This document shows, piece after piece, positions 33,284-42,539 of a stretch of 42,768 nt of DNA (position 1 is the first letter of the stretch; each line of letters begins with the position of its first letter). The translations under genes were made by a program, and so were the position numbers. Source of the stretch: Coriobacteriia bacterium (lineage in GTDB: Bacteria > Actinomycetota > Coriobacteriia > Coriobacteriales > RUG033); contig JAATFL010000021.1 of assembly GCA_015655215.1 (NCBI GenBank), forward strand, positions 1-42,768. Reading direction: 5' to 3'. The notes under the pieces were generated by a model. The model did not search any database. It was not told the origin of the DNA and was given only the letters and a program-made list of their open reading frames with translations.

Positions 33284-33808
33284 CTAGAACTCCACACCCT
33301 TCCTCGCCGCGATGCCCTGCTCGTAGGGGTGCTTGACGGCATGGATATCGGAGACGTACTCGGCGTTCTCGACCATGATGGGTGCAGGGTCGCGCCCGGT
33401 GAGGACGAGCTCCACCGGGCATGGCTTCACGCTGACGAACCCGTCCAGCAGCGAGGTGTCCACCAACCCCAGGTTATAGGCGGAGATGACCTCGTCCAGG
33501 ACGAGGAGGTCGATGGCACCCGAATGCGCCGCGTCGATCGCATCCGCCAGCATGCGCGTATGCTGCGAGCGCACCTCCTCGCGGGTCCTCTCGTCCATGG
33601 CGAACGAGAACCCGAAATTGCGCGAGAGACGCTCTATCCGCACGTGCGGGACATGCTCGATCGCAAGGGCCTCGCCCGTCTCCGATCCCTTGAGGAATTG
33701 GACGATGCGCACCTCGCATCCCCTGCCGGCAGCCCTCAACGCCAGACCGAAGGCGGCGGTGGTCTTGCCGTTCCCATCTCCGGTGTAGATATGCACGAGT
33801 CCGCTCAT
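33284..33808 (-). CDS. cobA: Corrinoid adenosyltransferase
   Basis: 174 residues. It transfers the 5'-deoxyadenosyl group of ATP to the cobalt of corrinoids, giving coenzyme B12. The P-loop YTGDGNGKTTAAFGLALRAAG, QFLKG, DLLVLDEVISAYNLGLV and VLTGRD identify the CobA/CobO/BtuR family at normal length. The C-terminal HPYEQGIAARKGVEF is the typical end. GAGGAGG is placed before the ATG at 33808. It lies directly upstream of the riboswitch-controlled uptake operon on the same strand but after the DDAH-like gene, so it may be transcribed with either group. Confidence 0.95.
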   Translation of the reverse strand: MSGLVHIYTGDGNGKTTAAFGLALRAAGRGCEVRIVQFLKGSETGEALAIEHVPHVRIERLSRNFGFSFAMDERTREEVRSQHTRMLADAIDAAHSGAIDLLVLDEVISAYNLGLVDTSLLDGFVSVKPCPVELVLTGRDPAPIMVENAEYVSDIHAVKHPYEQGIAARKGVEF

Positions 33809-33901
33809 GGGCCCTCCTCGATGTCGAATGGAGCAGATACCGGGAGGACCGCAAACCATGATGGTCCGCAGCCCTCTCGCGTCGCTGGTCTGCGATGCCC
33901 G

Positions 33902-34684
33902 TCACACCAACGACGAGAAGCGCAGCGACAGGCAGGAGAGCCCGCCGTCGAGCTTGCGGTACTCGGAGGTGTCTACGACGATGGTCCGGTAACCGGCCTC
34001 TTGTACGCGTGCCAGCACCGTGGGGTATCCGGCCGGCACGATGACGGTCCCGTTCATCCAGATGCAGTTGGCGGCATACGCCTCGTCTTCGGGGATGACG
34101 ATCTTGTTGTATGCGGCGAAGTCGGGCTTCTCGATGAACTCGCCCGAGACGAGCATGTTGCCGTCCTCGATGTAGTTCACGCCCGTCTTGAGGTGCAACA
34201 CGAACTCCAGGGGTACCTCCGATCCGGACAGACCGTACCTCTCCAGGATCGCGATGAACTGGCGGATGCCCTCCGCGTTGGTGCGCGCGGAGCGGCCCAC
34301 GTAGAAATGGTCTCCCACCATCATCACGTCGCCTCCCTCGAGCGTGCCGGGTACGACGATGTGCTCGATGCGGTCTGCCGGGAAGAACGCGCGGATGGTG
34401 GGCTCCATGAGCTTGGCCTCGCCGTTGCGCGAGGTGGTGCCGGGGTTGTCCATGATGGCGCACTCTCGGGTGAGGACGCACGTGTCCTCCACGAAGCAGG
34501 AATCGGGGTACTCGTCGGCGGCATCCAGAACCGTGACCTCGACGCCGCATTCCTTGAGCGCGGCGATGTACGCGTCATGCTGCCTGAGGGCCAACTCGAA
34601 GTCGGGCGTGCCCAACTCGGGTGCCGAGGTGATGCCGTCGACCATGGCCCGGCACGGACGACGTACGATGACGTTCTTGAACAT
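33902..34684 (-). CDS. DDAH-family hydrolase (dimethylarginine dimethylaminohydrolase-like)
   Basis: 260 residues. It belongs to the amidinotransferase/arginine deiminase superfamily: PDSCFVEDTCVL, LEGGDVMMVG, the catalytic histidine in LHLKTGVNYIEDG and the nucleophilic cysteine near the end in GGLSCLSLRF. Length and order match DDAH, which converts methylarginines to citrulline and methylamines, more closely than arginine deiminase, which is about 400 residues. GAAGGAG precedes the ATG at 34684. The gene is 67 bases downstream of an APC-family antiporter, so substrate uptake and product export are probably coupled. Confidence 0.9.
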   Translation of the reverse strand: MFKNVIVRRPCRAMVDGITSAPELGTPDFELALRQHDAYIAALKECGVEVTVLDAADEYPDSCFVEDTCVLTRECAIMDNPGTTSRNGEAKLMEPTIRAFFPADRIEHIVVPGTLEGGDVMMVGDHFYVGRSARTNAEGIRQFIAILERYGLSGSEVPLEFVLHLKTGVNYIEDGNMLVSGEFIEKPDFAAYNKIVIPEDEAYAANCIWMNGTVIVPAGYPTVLARVQEAGYRTIVVDTSEYRKLDGGLSCLSLRFSSLV

Positions 34685-34751
34685 ATGGTGCTCCTTCTTC
34701 TCCTTCACCTGCCAGGGAACACGGACAGGCGATCCGATGGACACGAGGCTA

Positions 34752-36224
34752 TCAGGCCAGGACGTTGATCGTACCGGTGGCCATGAGACCGATGGACATG
34801 ACGAACATCACCAGGATGGCCCCTGCGATGGCCTTATCCCTCACGTTGTCGAGATACGGCTCATCGCGTTCGCGCTTGCCCTTGACGTACATGAGGATGC
34901 CCGGTGCGTAAAGGATCGAGGTGATCATGATACCCGTGAGGCCACCGGCGTACACCAGATAGATGCTATAGACGATGCCGAGGATGCCCAGTGCACGCCA
35001 CCTGAGCACCGAACCGGGTAGACGCCCCTTGAACAGGTCCTTGCCCATGACGGTGAGCTTTGAAAAGTAGGCGCTGCTCAGCACGTAGGGGATCAGGATC
35101 ATACTCACCGATACCGTGTAGAAGAACTGGTAGGTGGTGTCGCTGAAGAGCATGAGGATGAGGAAGGTCTGCACGATGAGGGCGGTCACGATGAGGGTGA
35201 CGATGGGTGCCCCTTTGCGGTTGGTCTTGGCGAACGCCTTGATGAACACGCCCTGCTCGGCCGCCTCATAGGGCGTCTCGCTCGAGAGCACCGTGTAACC
35301 CAGCATCGCCCCGATGAGCGAGAGGGCGACGCCGGCGTTGATGAGAACGGCCCCCCAGGGGCCCACGGCAGCTTCCATCACACCGGCGAGCGAGGGATTT
35401 GACAGCCCGGCGAGCTCGGCTTGCGTCATGACGCCCATGCTGAGGAGCGAGACCATGAGGTATATGGCCAAAACGCAGAGGAACGAGATGGTGGTGGCCC
35501 GTCCCACGTCGTGGGCCTTCTTCGCGCGACCGGAGATGGCCACGGCCCCCTCGATGCCGATGAAGACCCAGATGGTGACCGTCATCGTCGAGCTTACCTG
35601 GGTCCAGAACGGCACGCTCACATCTCCGCTGAAGTTGGCCATGAAGATGGCCGGATCGAACCGTTGCAGGAAGATGATGGCGACGATCGCCGTGATGATG
35701 GGTACGATCTTGCTGATGGTGATCGCGACGTTGATGCCCGTGACCGACTTGATGCCACGTGAGACCAGGAAGACGTAGAACCAGACGATGGCCGAGGCGC
35801 AGGCGATGGACACGGCGTTGTTGCCCTCGCCGAACACGGGGAAGAAGTACCCAAGGGCGGCGAAGAGGAGCGGGCAGTAGCTCACCGTGGCGAGAAGGGC
35901 GCTGATCCAGTAGCCCCACGCCGAGTTGAACCCCATGAAGTCACCAAAGCCGGCGCTCGCATAGCTGTAGATACCACCCTTGAGCTCAGGTCGAACACGA
36001 CTCAGACCGAAGAAGCACGCCACGAGGCAGAAGACGCCGACGCCCGAGATGAGCCATGCCACGATGATCGCACCAGTACCCGCACCGCCTGCCGCCAGGT
36101 CGCCCGAGAGCGAGAAGACCCCACCGCCGATGGTGAGGGTGATGACGGTGGCTACCAATCGGAATATCCCCACCCCGTGCGGATTATCCTCCAGCTCCGA
36201 GCCCAGTTCCGTTCCGGAATCCAT
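34752..36224 (-). CDS. APC-family amino acid antiporter (basic amino acid/polyamine type)
   Basis: 490 residues with 12-13 membrane helices. The N-terminal TLTIGGGVFSLSGDLAAG is the helix-1 substrate motif of the APC superfamily; RPELKGGIYSYASAGFGD, FIGIEGAVAISGRAKKAHDVG and SSETPYEAAEQGVF are typical of the basic amino acid/polyamine antiporter (ArcD/LysI-like) group. It likely exchanges an arginine derivative for citrulline, ornithine or a related product. The ATG at 36224 has AAGGCGGG upstream. Together with the DDAH-like gene it forms an uptake and breakdown pair. Confidence 0.93.
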   Translation of the reverse strand: MDSGTELGSELEDNPHGVGIFRLVATVITLTIGGGVFSLSGDLAAGGAGTGAIIVAWLISGVGVFCLVACFFGLSRVRPELKGGIYSYASAGFGDFMGFNSAWGYWISALLATVSYCPLLFAALGYFFPVFGEGNNAVSIACASAIVWFYVFLVSRGIKSVTGINVAITISKIVPIITAIVAIIFLQRFDPAIFMANFSGDVSVPFWTQVSSTMTVTIWVFIGIEGAVAISGRAKKAHDVGRATTISFLCVLAIYLMVSLLSMGVMTQAELAGLSNPSLAGVMEAAVGPWGAVLINAGVALSLIGAMLGYTVLSSETPYEAAEQGVFIKAFAKTNRKGAPIVTLIVTALIVQTFLILMLFSDTTYQFFYTVSVSMILIPYVLSSAYFSKLTVMGKDLFKGRLPGSVLRWRALGILGIVYSIYLVYAGGLTGIMITSILYAPGILMYVKGKRERDEPYLDNVRDKAIAGAILVMFVMSIGLMATGTINVLA

Positions 36225-36530
36225 GCGCTACCCGCCTTCTCGTTGGTTATGATGGCAAATCATACTACAGAGATTCGGCCCGTTTCCGACGGATACATCG
36301 AACAGGGGCATTTTATTGGATGGGACTGCCCGTCTCCAAAGCAAGCCCCCCATCCGGGCAGTCCCATGGAGGGAACCCAAGGGGTCGACACGCTGCGCGG
36401 CCGTGCATCACCCATCGGAGATTTGCATCTCCGTGGTGCCGGCGCTTGCGACTATGCTTACGTGAGAACGCAGGACCGAGGGGTGCGATCGAAGCGTTTC
36501 TCCGTGCCATCACGTGCAGATTGGAAGGAC
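36225..36530. other. Divergent intergenic region with a long inverted repeat
   Basis: No gene is supported. For the antiporter, TATGAT near 36260 on the minus strand is a fair -10. ATGGGACTGCCCG at 36320-36332 pairs perfectly with CGGGCAGTCCCAT at 36355-36367 across 22 bases; it may be an operator, attenuator or remnant of a small mobile element. Confidence 0.4.
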
Positions 36531-37796
36531 ATGGCAGAACCCATCACCTTCGTCCATGCGGCCGATATCCACCTGGGAGCAAGCTTCAAGGGCATCGACT
36601 CGAACTCGTCACGTGTAGCTCGGCAGCTGATCGATGCGATTCCGCGAGCGTTCTCGACCATCATCGAGACCTGCGTGCAGGAGAAGGTCGATTTCCTCGT
36701 CCTGTCCGGTGACACCTTCAACGAGGGGAATATCTCCTATGCGGCGCAGAGCTGCTTCTTCAAGGGCATGCAACGGTTGAACGATGCCGAGATCGACGTA
36801 TACCTCTGCACGGGCAACCACGATCCCCTCGAGGGGTGGGGACGCAGGACCCAGCTTCTACCCCCGAACGTCCACGTCTTCCCCGCGGGCGAACCGGGAT
36901 ATCTCCTCTACGAGAAGCACGGCGTACGCGTGGGACTTGCCGGCCGCAGCTTTCAAGGAAGGCGTGAGAGATCCGACTTGAGCGAGGGCCTCACGCGATC
37001 GGGGCTCGAACGCGCGCTCGGCCCCCTCGACTACGGCATCGGGGTGCTCCACACCGGCATCGACGATGGAGACTATGCCCCCTGCACCATCGACGCGCTC
37101 CTTGCGGCCTCTATGGACTACTGGGCTCTCGGTCACATCCACCTCGCGCGATCGGTCAGCGACAGGGCTCCCATCTACTATGCCGGGTCGCCGCAAGGTC
37201 TCGATATCAACGAGAGCCATCGGCACGGTTGTCTCCTGGTGACGTTGAAGAAGGCCGCCGAGTCCACCATCCCCTCCATCACGCAGGTGGAGACGGCATC
37301 CATCGCCTGGGAGACGCGGACGTTCGACGTCTCCCCGTTGGACGACGAGCTCGACCTGGAGAGGGAACTCGTCGAGACCGGCCAGCATCTCCTGTCACGA
37401 CACGGTCGCCCGGTATGCCTGCGCCTGCACCTCGTGGGCAGGACACCGTTGCACGGCATGCTGGCGGTGCGGCAGAACCGGGAGGATATGAGGGACCTGG
37501 TCTCGTCCCGCTGCAAGAACGGGTTCCTCTGGCTCTGGATGACCGACATCATCGACGACACCCAACCGGCGTTGGATATCGAGAAACTCCAGCAGGCCGA
37601 CCTCTTCCCATCCCTGATCATCCGCCAAGCCGCCTTGATGGACGAGGGTCTCGATGACATCTGCGTCGCACTCTTGCGCGACACCCACAGGAAGGCCCAC
37701 ATCGACACCCTGCTCGAATCGCTCGACGAGAAAGCCGCCCTGGAGCGAGCCCGGACCATCTGCCTCGACGCACTCGTGGGCGAGGAGGACCGATGA
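36531..37796 (+). CDS. SbcD/YhaO-like DNA repair metallophosphoesterase
   Basis: 421 residues. The calcineurin-like phosphoesterase motifs of Mre11/SbcD nucleases are all present: HAADIHLG, LVLSGDTFN, LCTGNHDP, VLHTG and ALGHIH, which hold two metal ions. The C-terminal 150 residues form the cap and ATPase-binding part. GGAAGGA precedes the ATG at 36531; about 118 more codons in frame upstream are not protein-like. The gene overlaps the YhaN-like ATPase gene as ATGA, and the two should form a nuclease-ATPase complex acting on DNA ends. Confidence 0.94.
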   Translation: MAEPITFVHAADIHLGASFKGIDSNSSRVARQLIDAIPRAFSTIIETCVQEKVDFLVLSGDTFNEGNISYAAQSCFFKGMQRLNDAEIDVYLCTGNHDPLEGWGRRTQLLPPNVHVFPAGEPGYLLYEKHGVRVGLAGRSFQGRRERSDLSEGLTRSGLERALGPLDYGIGVLHTGIDDGDYAPCTIDALLAASMDYWALGHIHLARSVSDRAPIYYAGSPQGLDINESHRHGCLLVTLKKAAESTIPSITQVETASIAWETRTFDVSPLDDELDLERELVETGQHLLSRHGRPVCLRLHLVGRTPLHGMLAVRQNREDMRDLVSSRCKNGFLWLWMTDIIDDTQPALDIEKLQQADLFPSLIIRQAALMDEGLDDICVALLRDTHRKAHIDTLLESLDEKAALERARTICLDALVGEEDR

Positions 37797-40321
37797 GCAG
37801 GGCAACCCGCGACGATGCCATCGACATCCCCTATCTCTCTCGGATAGGGATTGGAAACTTCGGCTGCATGAAGGACGTTCGCATCGGCACGTTCAAACCG
37901 GGCCTCAACGTGGCCTATGGGCAGAACGAGGCGGGCAAGTCCACTGCAAGCCGGCTCATCACCGACGTGCTCTTCGGCTGGCTGCCAACCCGCTCCGACA
38001 CCATCGTCACCAAGGGTCCGAAGGCCGGAAGCCTTCTCTTCAACGGTGACGAGGGCGAATGGGAACTCGTACGAGACAAGAACGACACCGAGGTGCGCAC
38101 CCTCCGCGGTGCGCTATGGAGTTCTGCCTTCGAGGATATCTGCTCCTCGGTCACGCGTGAGACCTATGCGAGCGTCTTCGCCTTCGACGCCGACAAGCTG
38201 AACGGGCTCAAAGGTGACAACCAGCAGATCACCGCACAGCTGATAACCGCATCCTCCGGCGCGCATGTCGCCCCCATCGCCCTTGCCAACGAGCTCAACG
38301 ACCGCTGCATCGAGTTGAGGAGCAAGTCGACCACCTCACCCGATGGACTCGGAAGCATCAGGGCGGCCATCGGCGAATGCGACCAGAGGGTCAAGGAGCT
38401 CGGTGAGACGTCCGAGGAGCTCAAGCAAGAGGAGTTCGAGTTGCTCGACCTCCGGGCGCGGCTTGGTTCCCTGCAGGACGAGCGCGCGACCGTGGAGGCT
38501 GAACACGCGAGGACGACCGATGACCTCCGACTGCTCGGCGAACTCATCGAGAGACGCCCGGCACTGGAGGCCCGCGTCACCGAGCTCGAGGGCATCGTCT
38601 CATCGGAGGACAGGGCCCTCGAGAACGGTGAGCTCACCGATACCGAGGCCGTCTGCCTGCGCAATTCGAGAGGCATCAGAACCGCCAAGGCCTCAACCGA
38701 TACACTCCGTCGGGCGCTTTCCGATGTGGAGACCCAACGCGCGCTGGTGCGCAAAGCCGAAGACGACCTGCACGCCTGCGTGGACAGGGGATGTCTCTGC
38801 ACCGCATCCGCAGGCTCGAACCTTGAACGGTACCGCCGTGAGATACTCGAGGCCACCGTGGCCTTTGAGAACGCACGGAGGAAGCACGACGACCAGGATT
38901 CCAACGTGGCTGCCCAGCGTCTGCGTGCACGGCAGGCGGAGGTGCCCGCACGTCGGCGCGACGGCTCGAAGGTTACCGCCGCCATCTCGACCGCAGTCCT
39001 CCTCATCGTAGCGTTCGCACAGGGATACATGGCCGTCAGCTCCTCTTCGCCGCTGCTGTTCGCCACGGCTGCCCTCACGGTCGCGGCCGGTGGCGCCGGC
39101 GTGGCCGTCTGGTTCAAGTCGAGGGATGCTGCGCGCTCGTCGGTCACCTCGTATGACCGACAGTCGCTCGACATCGCGCTTGCGGACTGCGAGGCCGCAC
39201 GGGTCGAAGAGGAAAACGCACGCCATCGGTTGGACGAGGTGAACCACGATGTCACCGCCTATCTCCATGAAGGCCGTTTCGCGACCGAAAGCGTGGACGA
39301 AGCCCTCGGGTTCCTCAACGACCAGATCCATTTCGAGGAGCAGCGGGGGAAGCTCGACGTAGAGCAACGGCACCTCGATGACTCCCAGGCGAACCTGGAT
39401 GATGTGAGGGGAAAAACCGCCCAGTACCTCGATTTCCATGAACTCGGAGCCATGGATATCCCCCAGCTTCTGATCCTCGTCGAGGACCTGGGCAGCACCT
39501 TGAACTCAGCTGTGGAGAAGACCCAGACGAGAGGGATGGTGCAAGCCGAGAGAGCGCAACGGGCATCCGAGTTGCTGCGCGCGCGGGAAGACCTTCTGGC
39601 GCACCGCGCCGCGATCGCCCGTCTTGGCACACGCTACTCCGCAGAGCGCGAGGAGTCGCTGCAGGGCCTGATCGCGAGGAGACGCGAGGAGCAGGCGGCA
39701 AGGAGACTCGAGATCGACGGCAGGATCAACGAGTCCAACGTCCGCATCGGGAAGATCGCCACCCGTCTCAGCGACGGGGACAGCAGTCTCGACCTCGAGA
39801 GGGCGGAACTTGAGCGAGCGGGTCTCGCGACGAAGCGGCTTGAAGTCGCTCAGGAGTACCTGGCAAACGCCCTGGCACTCGAACTCGTCGACCAGAGCAT
39901 CCGGATATGGGAGAGGGAGAGGCAGCCCACGGTGTACCTGCTTGCCAGTCAGGCACTCGAGGAGATGACCAAGGGGGAGTGGGTCAAGGTCGATTATGAC
40001 GGACAGCACGTCTACGTCATCAACCAGGACTCCCGACGCAAGGACCCCGAGATGCTCTCGAACGGCGCGCGGCAGCAACTCTACCTGGCTCTGCGCATAG
40101 CGCTCCTCATCTCCTCGGACGACATCGCCCCCTCGCTGCCCGTCATCGCCGACGATATCCTCGTGAACTTCGACGAGTATCGCCGGGAAGGGGCGGTCCG
40201 GGCGATCGCGCGTTTGGCGCGAACCCGACAGGTCATCCTGTTCACCTGTCACAAGGAGACGCAGGAGCTCTTCAAACGTATGGTCCCCGATGCCAACGTC
40301 CTCGAGATATCGGCACGATAG
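37793..40321 (+). CDS. YhaN/SbcC-like AAA-family ATPase
   Basis: 842 residues. The N-terminal Walker A is GQNEAGKST (about 43-51) in the Rad50/RecF style. Long coiled coils flank two adjacent hydrophobic helices near 400-445, a feature of the YhaN group and absent from SbcC, so the protein may be membrane-attached. Near the C-terminus, SNGARQQLYLALRIALL is the ABC signature and VIADDILVNFDEYRR the Walker B region with a D-loop. It works with the overlapping SbcD/YhaO-like nuclease in DNA end processing. Confidence 0.94.
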   Translation: MSRATRDDAIDIPYLSRIGIGNFGCMKDVRIGTFKPGLNVAYGQNEAGKSTASRLITDVLFGWLPTRSDTIVTKGPKAGSLLFNGDEGEWELVRDKNDTEVRTLRGALWSSAFEDICSSVTRETYASVFAFDADKLNGLKGDNQQITAQLITASSGAHVAPIALANELNDRCIELRSKSTTSPDGLGSIRAAIGECDQRVKELGETSEELKQEEFELLDLRARLGSLQDERATVEAEHARTTDDLRLLGELIERRPALEARVTELEGIVSSEDRALENGELTDTEAVCLRNSRGIRTAKASTDTLRRALSDVETQRALVRKAEDDLHACVDRGCLCTASAGSNLERYRREILEATVAFENARRKHDDQDSNVAAQRLRARQAEVPARRRDGSKVTAAISTAVLLIVAFAQGYMAVSSSSPLLFATAALTVAAGGAGVAVWFKSRDAARSSVTSYDRQSLDIALADCEAARVEEENARHRLDEVNHDVTAYLHEGRFATESVDEALGFLNDQIHFEEQRGKLDVEQRHLDDSQANLDDVRGKTAQYLDFHELGAMDIPQLLILVEDLGSTLNSAVEKTQTRGMVQAERAQRASELLRAREDLLAHRAAIARLGTRYSAEREESLQGLIARRREEQAARRLEIDGRINESNVRIGKIATRLSDGDSSLDLERAELERAGLATKRLEVAQEYLANALALELVDQSIRIWERERQPTVYLLASQALEEMTKGEWVKVDYDGQHVYVINQDSRRKDPEMLSNGARQQLYLALRIALLISSDDIAPSLPVIADDILVNFDEYRREGAVRAIARLARTRQVILFTCHKETQELFKRMVPDANVLEISAR

Positions 40322-40582
40322 GCATCGAGAGGCCTCCGGTCCAACCGCATCGCACACGGGGACGAGGGAAAGGACGGGGCCGGCAAGCAAGGGGAATGGG
40401 GACCTTCGCTGGTAGACCATGGAACAAAGCCGTTTTCTCCCCACATCCTCCGGGCCGGTACGCTACCATCTTCGTGGTGGCTTTGCCAAAATCCACGCGG
40501 CGCACGGGAGGATCACACGAGGATACAGAGATCGAGAACAGCTTCACCTCCTTATGGCAAGCTCTGGTGCGCTGCCCTGGGC

Positions 40583-42265
40583 GTGACGGTCCTTCTGACG
40601 GTCTTCAGGATCATGCTGGCACAGAAGACACCGTTGATCATGCAGGGTGATGCGACACTGGATGACTTCCTCATGGTGTACTACGCCGGAAACCTGCTCC
40701 AGGGGAACTGGCTCGGCGCCTTCTCCAACCTGGTGTGCGCGAAGGGCATCTCGTATCCACTCTTCCTCGCCGGCGTCTACCTCTCGGGCCTCCAATACCA
40801 ACTCGCCCTCATCCTCTTCAACATCGTCGCCATCGCCTTCTTCCTGTTCGCCGTCCGCACATGGATCAAGAACAAGTATCTTTACCTGCTCATCTTCCTC
40901 TTCCTGGTCTTCTCACCTGTGACCTTTGCCAGCCAGATCTCCGGGGTGGTCTATCGCGATGCGATCCTGACGCCCACGCTCCTCATCGTCCTTGGCTGCA
41001 TGTTCGGGCTTTTCATCCATCGCGGGGAGCCTCTCAGGAAGATGGTGCCCTGGAGCGTCGGGCTGGGGGTCAGCTTCTCCTACTTCTGGTTCATCCGCGA
41101 GGATACGTACTGGCTGCTGCCCTTCGTGTGTGCGATGCTGCTGATGACCGGTATCGCCATCTGGAGAGGAAAGGACAGACGGCTTCTCCCAAGGGCCTCC
41201 CTGCTGGTCCTGCCTCTGGTGATGCTGGCGGTGAGCTATGTTGGCATCGGCCTTGTCAACTATCACGAGTACGGGCTCTTCATGGTCAACGACCGGACGG
41301 GAACCTCGTTCTCGGATGTCTTCTCCGACCTCATCTCCATCGACGATGGAGATGACGACACGCAGGTCATCTGGGTGACGAGGGACATGCTCGACCTAGC
41401 GTGCTCTCAGAGTCCCACGCTCGATTCGATTTCCGATGAGCTTGATGCCTCCCTTGAATTATGGGGCACTACCGATACCGGCTTACCAGGAGATATAACC
41501 GCATGGGCTCTGAGGACTGCGGCGTCGGATGCCGGATACTACAGCGATGCCACCACCATGGAGAACTTCTACGCACAGGTGCACGAGGAGCTGCAGGCAG
41601 CATTCGACAGCGGAGCCCTGCAACAGCGATCGGCCTTCTACGTCTCATCGTCTGCGCGCGGAATGACCGCGGATGACGTCCCTTTGCTCGAGGAGAACTT
41701 CACCGAGGGTTTCGCGCACATCATCGACTACGGCTACTACGACATGGACCCGCTGACGTCGACGGGTCCATTCCAGTACATCCGCATCATGGAGACGATG
41801 ACCAACTCACTCGCCATCTATCCGGACAGTGTGGTGAATCAGATTGACGATGTGGGCGTCGCCCAATATGGGTTGTCAACAGTTGGGAATGTCGCCAGCG
41901 CCGTGCTGGGCAAGGTCGCCACACTGTACAAGGTGACGGGGTATGTGCTCTTCGGACTCGGTACCCTGGGATACGTGCTCCTGTTCATCGAGTCGATACG
42001 CGACATGCGCCACCGGCGCTTTGGGAACCTGGTGTTCTTCCTCATCATCACCGGACTCCTCCTGAGCATCCTCGTGCTCCTCTTCGGAGTCACCTGGTTC
42101 ACCTCATGGATGGCACCCACCTACCAGTCAAACATCTACTACTACACCTCCGCCGGGGTGACGCTCATGCAGCTGTGCGAGTGCGCGGGGATCATCCATC
42201 TGGTTCGTACGATCAAGGCAGCTGTCGAGCGCAAGAAGGCAAAGGACGGAACGTATCGGCCATAG
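40583..42265 (+). CDS. Large polytopic membrane protein, possible glycosyltransferase-like, with unclear start
   Basis: From the first canonical start (GTG at 40583) the product is 560 residues with about ten membrane helices, a large extracytoplasmic loop (about 235-430) and a basic C-terminus. The topology resembles the DUF6020-type protein at 3143-5203 and GT-C enzymes, but I see no shared motif. The frame is open back to 40322 with no ATG, GTG or TTG, and the first hydrophobic helix (LWCAALGVTVLLTVFRIML) begins before the GTG, which also lacks a ribosome binding site. A non-canonical start near a GGGAGG at 40506, or a frameshift, is possible. A 10-codon ORF from ATG 40554 ends in a GTGA overlap with 40583. 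Confidence 0.75.
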   Translation: MTVLLTVFRIMLAQKTPLIMQGDATLDDFLMVYYAGNLLQGNWLGAFSNLVCAKGISYPLFLAGVYLSGLQYQLALILFNIVAIAFFLFAVRTWIKNKYLYLLIFLFLVFSPVTFASQISGVVYRDAILTPTLLIVLGCMFGLFIHRGEPLRKMVPWSVGLGVSFSYFWFIREDTYWLLPFVCAMLLMTGIAIWRGKDRRLLPRASLLVLPLVMLAVSYVGIGLVNYHEYGLFMVNDRTGTSFSDVFSDLISIDDGDDDTQVIWVTRDMLDLACSQSPTLDSISDELDASLELWGTTDTGLPGDITAWALRTAASDAGYYSDATTMENFYAQVHEELQAAFDSGALQQRSAFYVSSSARGMTADDVPLLEENFTEGFAHIIDYGYYDMDPLTSTGPFQYIRIMETMTNSLAIYPDSVVNQIDDVGVAQYGLSTVGNVASAVLGKVATLYKVTGYVLFGLGTLGYVLLFIESIRDMRHRRFGNLVFFLIITGLLLSILVLLFGVTWFTSWMAPTYQSNIYYYTSAGVTLMQLCECAGIIHLVRTIKAAVERKKAKDGTYRP

Positions 42266-42539
42266 TTTGCGCGTTCCAAGATAGTGTCCATTTGTCGTTT
42301 ACATTTAAACCAGTTTCCCGACTCATCACTTGATAGGAGTATACGTCATCGAATAGTAGTAGCCCTTCACCATTCTTAGTATGATACTTATTTATGTACA
42401 CTATTACCCTCTTACTATTTCCAAAATCCCAAGATGTTCAAGTGCCGACTCTTTCTCCTCAAACGTCATCTGCTTCACGAGTTGGTTTGAACACGCATAG
42501 TATGATATTTATCGTTCAGTCATTTGATGTATCATCCGC
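42266..42539. other. AT-rich island with repeated 15-mer and possible gene remnants
   Basis: The stretch is strikingly AT-rich against GC-rich flanks. TAGTATGATACTTAT at 42377-42391 recurs with one mismatch at 42498-42512. On the minus strand short open frames (one from about 42401 beginning YINKYHTKNGEGLLLF, and another starting MTFEEKESALEH) read like protein but are interrupted, as in decayed foreign DNA. I recognise no family. Confidence 0.4.

Noticed and set aside
40396-40650. 84-codon plus-strand open frame
   Set aside because: It crosses the 40583 start in another frame and has no ribosome binding site. It may hold a frameshifted N-terminus of the membrane protein, but this cannot be supported from the sequence alone.
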